A DNA stretch of 64,000 nt from Paragonimus skrjabini miyazakii (taxonomy: Eukaryota; Platyhelminthes; Trematoda; Plagiorchiida; Troglotrematidae). This document shows, in pieces, positions 60,131 to 64,000 of this stretch (its first letter is position 1; the number at the start of each line of letters is the position of its first letter). The stretch is taken from positions 201,079-265,078 of the forward strand of contig JTDE01000310.1 of the NCBI GenBank assembly GCA_014338405.1. Reading direction: 5' to 3'. The notes beneath the pieces were generated by a model. That model did not search any database. It saw only the letters and a program-made list of their open reading frames with translations, and was not told the DNA's origin. The position numbers and the translations under genes were made by a program.

Positions 60131-63100
60131 GAAGTTACTATCTTCATTGAACTAACTGAGCATGGTTTGAATCAGTAGTGAAGATTCTGTTGGATAAGTT
60201 GATGGGTCTTTCCTCCAACATGGTGATACTGTATGCGTCCGGGATTGTCAGCACAAGCTACTTATATTATACGGTCGTCTCCAGTGCACAAGACAGTGGC
60301 GGCATTTGAAACCGTTCCTTCTGAAATATACCTCTTGAAACGCTTGTACAACCATAGTAATCAGAAGCGTTTCAGAAATCTTCAAACGATTGGTTGCTGC
60401 AATATTTACACCGGTTCGTTGGCTATTTCTGGAGTGTGATTATAGTACCTTCCTTGTTCCTTGCCACTGGATGTTATCAATATTATCGCTGTTGTTTTGC
60501 CCAGCTTTAACGCACTGATTATTCATTTTATTGTCAATAACTTCCAACCCATTTCCTATTGTTTTGGACCTGTTTACTAATCGAGTTTATTCTTCTGTCT
60601 TCACTAAATCAAATCGATGATCTCACTCAAGATGCTTGATAAATCTTAGTTACTAACACCAAACGCCCCAGTGCATATGCACGTAATATTTCAGCAGTTC
60701 AAGCGGGTTGAAAGCAGGAAGACAGATTTCAGCGGTTTATACGTTAATTTGGGGCTGAATGTCCAAATCATCCCGATCCTGCCAGTTTGTCTTAGTCCAT
60801 AACCAACAAATGTCCGCTGACTTACAAGGTGGTAACTGAAAATAGACTATAGAGCTATTTTTGAGGATCATGGCAATTTCTGAGTATAAATTAAGATTAA
60901 GAATACAATAAAATAAACACTCGAAAGCGTTTCAAAATGTTCCGCGGAAGAACAAATAATAAACTTCAGGGCAAGACCGTTCCAGTGATTGAGTGTTCGG
61001 TGAGAACAGGATTGTCGCCTTAGAAAGGTCCCCGGTAAATTTATGTATAGCTTCTCGTCATGACTTCATCGGTCGTTATCAGCTAACAGATGGACAGTGC
61101 CAATCGTATTTCGTACGAAGTCCGATTGCGATATCACAGAAGTAAACCATAGTTTTACCAGGTAACTGGGCGTCCTCTTCACTTTCTTAGTCTGTGAAAT
61201 TCTTTATTTAGATGACAGTTTCCTCTCGACTACACAGGTATACGCCACACAATCCTTCAACTTAACAAAATGCGGCAGATTGCATCCAGTTATTTTTTAA
61301 CGATGGTTTATTTTCAACCCGTTAGGGTTGATAGACACAAACCACCTCAAATTGCCAGTTTACACTGGCTATGTCCACAATGACTCCGAATGATGTTTGT
61401 AATGCTTCCTTATACTCGCTCTCAATTTGAGAATCCACGACCGGTTTCGTCTTCGTTTGGACTCATCAGGTAGAGGTAATCTGAATAAGTGATTGAACCG
61501 GCTACTTTTCACTCTTATCCGCTTGGTCTCCAGTTTTATTAGAGTTGCTCATGACGGGAGAAGTTTGTAAGTAATCAGGTCATCGCTTGTCTTCACCGCG
61601 TTAGTGTGGATAGACCCAGTTAACTTCGAATTGCCATAACCGAAAGGGTTCCAAATGCTTACCGAGCCAATCACAATACTGACTATTACAAAACTATTAA
61701 CATCAAATCAATATCATAAAAGGACACTTCTAACTCCTAAGTCATTGCATCCATAACATCTTTTCCACACCATTTTTCTTTAATGCATATCGATTTCTTC
61801 ATTTTATTTTTGATTAAAAATTCATGCCTAAATCTGTGCTTCTAATTCTTCTTTTATCCTTTATTCGGCACGATTCTCAGTTATTTCTAATTTCTGGCTC
61901 AAAAACTGGCATTAAAATCAAATCACTGGTTTTCTTTCTTCACTAGGCATTTCCCGTGTGAAGTCCACGAAATTGTTCCTTGAAATTGATTGGCTATACT
62001 TTTTAGTTCACTACGTTAGCTGCGTCAAGTATCTGTCCAGATAAAAGCTGTTTCTCCCAAGGCAGCGTGCTGAGAATCTATGTACAAAACCATTGATCCC
62101 TTTCTCAGTCACGCACACTTCATATCCTCATTCTGTTACCGTCTGCATTCTCTTCCACTGGATACACTATTCAACGGTTTTTAATCGGGATTCATTATCC
62201 AAAAATATTACACTTTTTGCTACACTTTCTAAACTATTCTGACTTAACGTACACATTTTGTTAACTTGCAGTATGGAGCAAATCCATCAGATTCTGAATC
62301 GGTTCATTTTTGATCAGTCCAAGTCTGTCTTACCATATATTTGCATATTACTAACTACGTTACATCTACTTGAGTTTTACGTTATTTTCTAAGTGGATCA
62401 ACTCCACTTAAGAGCAGTTTTAGCTGTAAATTAACAAAGAACTGAATAAATAATTTGCATGGGATCGTATTATCTCAGACAGTTTCTTACACGCTCCATA
62501 AATTTTATTACAGTGTGACTTGAATACATTACTATACAGCAATCAAATTTGATCGTTGCTTTTGTAATCGGATAAAATTTACAGTCGGCTCCTTTCGAAA
62601 ACATTCAAGTTTGACGGTTGACAGACTTAGTCTTTTGTGTATTTTGTAAGTTCAAAATTATCAAAATATATTTAAGCCTTAGGTTACCGATCAATGTTAA
62701 CAAAAACTGCTTCCTCTGGTTGCGAATGTGAATTGTACAAAAAGTCGGTTATAACGAATGTTTGAATTCAATAGTGTAGCAATCAGCTTGGTTGTCTTAA
62801 CTGAACTGGTGTGTTAGAATTCAAACCTAATTCATGACAAAGGTATACACAAAATTGGTAACCCCCCCCCAGCAAGAGCGTAAGTTGATTTTAATGCATT
62901 TTGTTTTCCAGGGGACCAGTTCGAAGTTTCATCTGAATGTGAAAGCCTTGAGGGACAATGGACGTTGTACCCATTATGAGTTATTTATGTTAGTTGCGCT
63001 TTATAACTTGAGAATGTGACAAGTTTGAAGTTATATATTCATTCATTAAATTGGTCAGAGTAGTTTGACTGATGGACATATCTGGCGTTTGGAATCTTCG

Positions 63101-63878
63101 TTAATGTAAGCCTTCAAAAGGAGGAATATAGCAAACATCCGTTGACGGGAATTGTCAGTGTTTTTTTTGCATGTAGCCAGTTTGATCACAGTGTTATATA
63201 CAGCAAGCTGTAGTCCCTTGATTCATTGTAGCTAAGCAGTTTTCACCAATCCTAGGCTATACAGTTTGGATAGAACTTAAAAATTAGGCTGTCAGTATCC
63301 CTATGTAGAGGTGTACTGTAACTGCCGATAATCTGTAAAAATCATGTAACTCCATCTATCCAGTTTTGTGTTTTATTCGTTTGAAAATAATCCTACACTA
63401 AATGAGCCCGCGGTTTTCGAATGAAAATTCCAAAGTTATCATTAACAGATGTGCTGTCAATGTTATCGTTACTGCCACACTACTGGTTTTTTTATATCTG
63501 TCCTTAGCGGTTCGTGAATTAATGGAGTGCTAACTATTCGGTATGACCTTCATTCTTGTTCTATCTTAATCAGTCGGATATGTAAGAATGGAAACTTCGA
63601 TAGTACTGCATTACGCCAATACTACTAAAATTAGTTACCGGTGTTTCTCAAAATGCATTTGGTTTACCCATTATCAATCTACATCTTTCTACACGAAATT
63701 CAGTTGAGTTCCCTACATCAGTCTGACAGTACTCATTTTTGGTTTATTGTCTTATATAACAAAGATTGATATCTCAACAATTTTTAAGTCAGAGGTTGGA
63801 ACAACATATTTGGACAATCTATTAAAAACTAGTGGTCGGTTAGTTATTTACGTCAACAGTTTGTCATCGTTATTCCAG
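60131..63878. other. No firm feature; low-grade direct repeat near 61.3 and 61.6 kb
   Basis: A GTTAG-GT-GATAGAC segment followed by AATTGCCA occurs at about 61318 and 61602, possibly an old duplication. A C10 homopolymer lies near 62862. A small plus ORF at about 63402-63533 has one hydrophobic stretch (VTATLLVFLYLSLAV) but no other support. Confidence 0.3.
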
Positions 63879-63951
63879 GTATTTTACTGGGATTTGTATG
63901 GATGAACAACGTTCAGAGTCAGGTGATGGATGAATTGGATGAAACAAACAT
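63879..63951 (+). CDS. Candidate internal exon of a host gene
   Basis: Preceded by TTATTCCAG (acceptor-like) and followed by GTAAGT (strong donor). The 73-base segment is open in one frame, which reads ILLGFVWMNN, then VQSQVMDELDETN, after a Gly completed by the previous exon. A hydrophobic stretch turning into a polar, acidic one would fit the end of a membrane helix, for instance the third helix of a tetraspanin entering its large loop, but that is speculation. No partner exon is recognised upstream, and the window ends 49 bases downstream. Confidence 0.3.
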
Positions 63952-64000
63952 GTAAGTTAAATCTGTTTTGAGCATTCTACTCACCTACCACCTTTTAATC

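Noticed and set aside
63402..63533. 43-codon ORF with one hydrophobic segment
   Set aside because: Too short and without homology or splice context. A hydrophobic run is common in T-rich DNA.

Overview
The window looks like non-coding, transposon-dominated DNA from a eukaryote, most plausibly a flatworm and perhaps a digenean fluke with a large genome. This rests on the mix of repeats: Penelope-like elements (PLEs) with GIY-YIG endonucleases, an R2-like LINE with a restriction-like endonuclease, a second LINE, Ty3/gypsy and BEL/Pao debris, a mariner, and two families of tRNA-derived short repeats. No bacterial operon or ribosomal gene is seen, and no complete host gene. The species cannot be fixed from the sequence alone.

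Layout. 0-1.1 kb: an uninterrupted PLE endonuclease end, then a Ty3/gypsy integrase scrap. 1.6-6.6 kb: several copies of tRNA-like repeat A and a dispersed repeat C. 6.8-8.0 kb: a decayed PLE, whose 3' end and 1.5 kb of flank recur inverted at 21.4-22.9 kb. 12.8-13.4 kb: tRNA-like repeat B, with a hairpin made of its leader. 16.1-19.5 kb: PLE 3' ends, two of them facing each other. 25.1-27.5 kb: an internally deleted R2-like LINE. 27.6-28.6 kb: an old direct duplication. 29.9-30.3 kb: a BEL/Pao protease remnant (minus strand). 32.4-33.6 kb: a mariner with terminal repeats, TA duplication and a transposase carrying two nonsense codons. 42.5-42.8 kb: a gypsy-like gag scrap. 43.2-44.8 kb: two PLE copies in tandem on the minus strand. 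48.6-50.2 kb: a LINE reverse transcriptase, minus strand. 56-60 kb: more A and B repeats and a 658-bp duplication around a 100-N assembly gap. The far right edge may hold one host exon.

Almost every recognisable protein piece is broken by stops, frameshifts or deletions, so the window reads as a graveyard of elements. The only autonomous-looking coding piece is the first PLE end, which is cut by the window edge. The short A and B repeats have internal RNA polymerase III-type boxes and presumably depended on a LINE for movement. Three N runs (321, 155 and 100 bases) interrupt repeats, as expected for an assembly breaking in repetitive DNA. I found no new molecular system; the points most worth a second look are the unusual architecture of the A and B repeats, the inverted duplication, and possible hammerhead-like remains in PLE tails.
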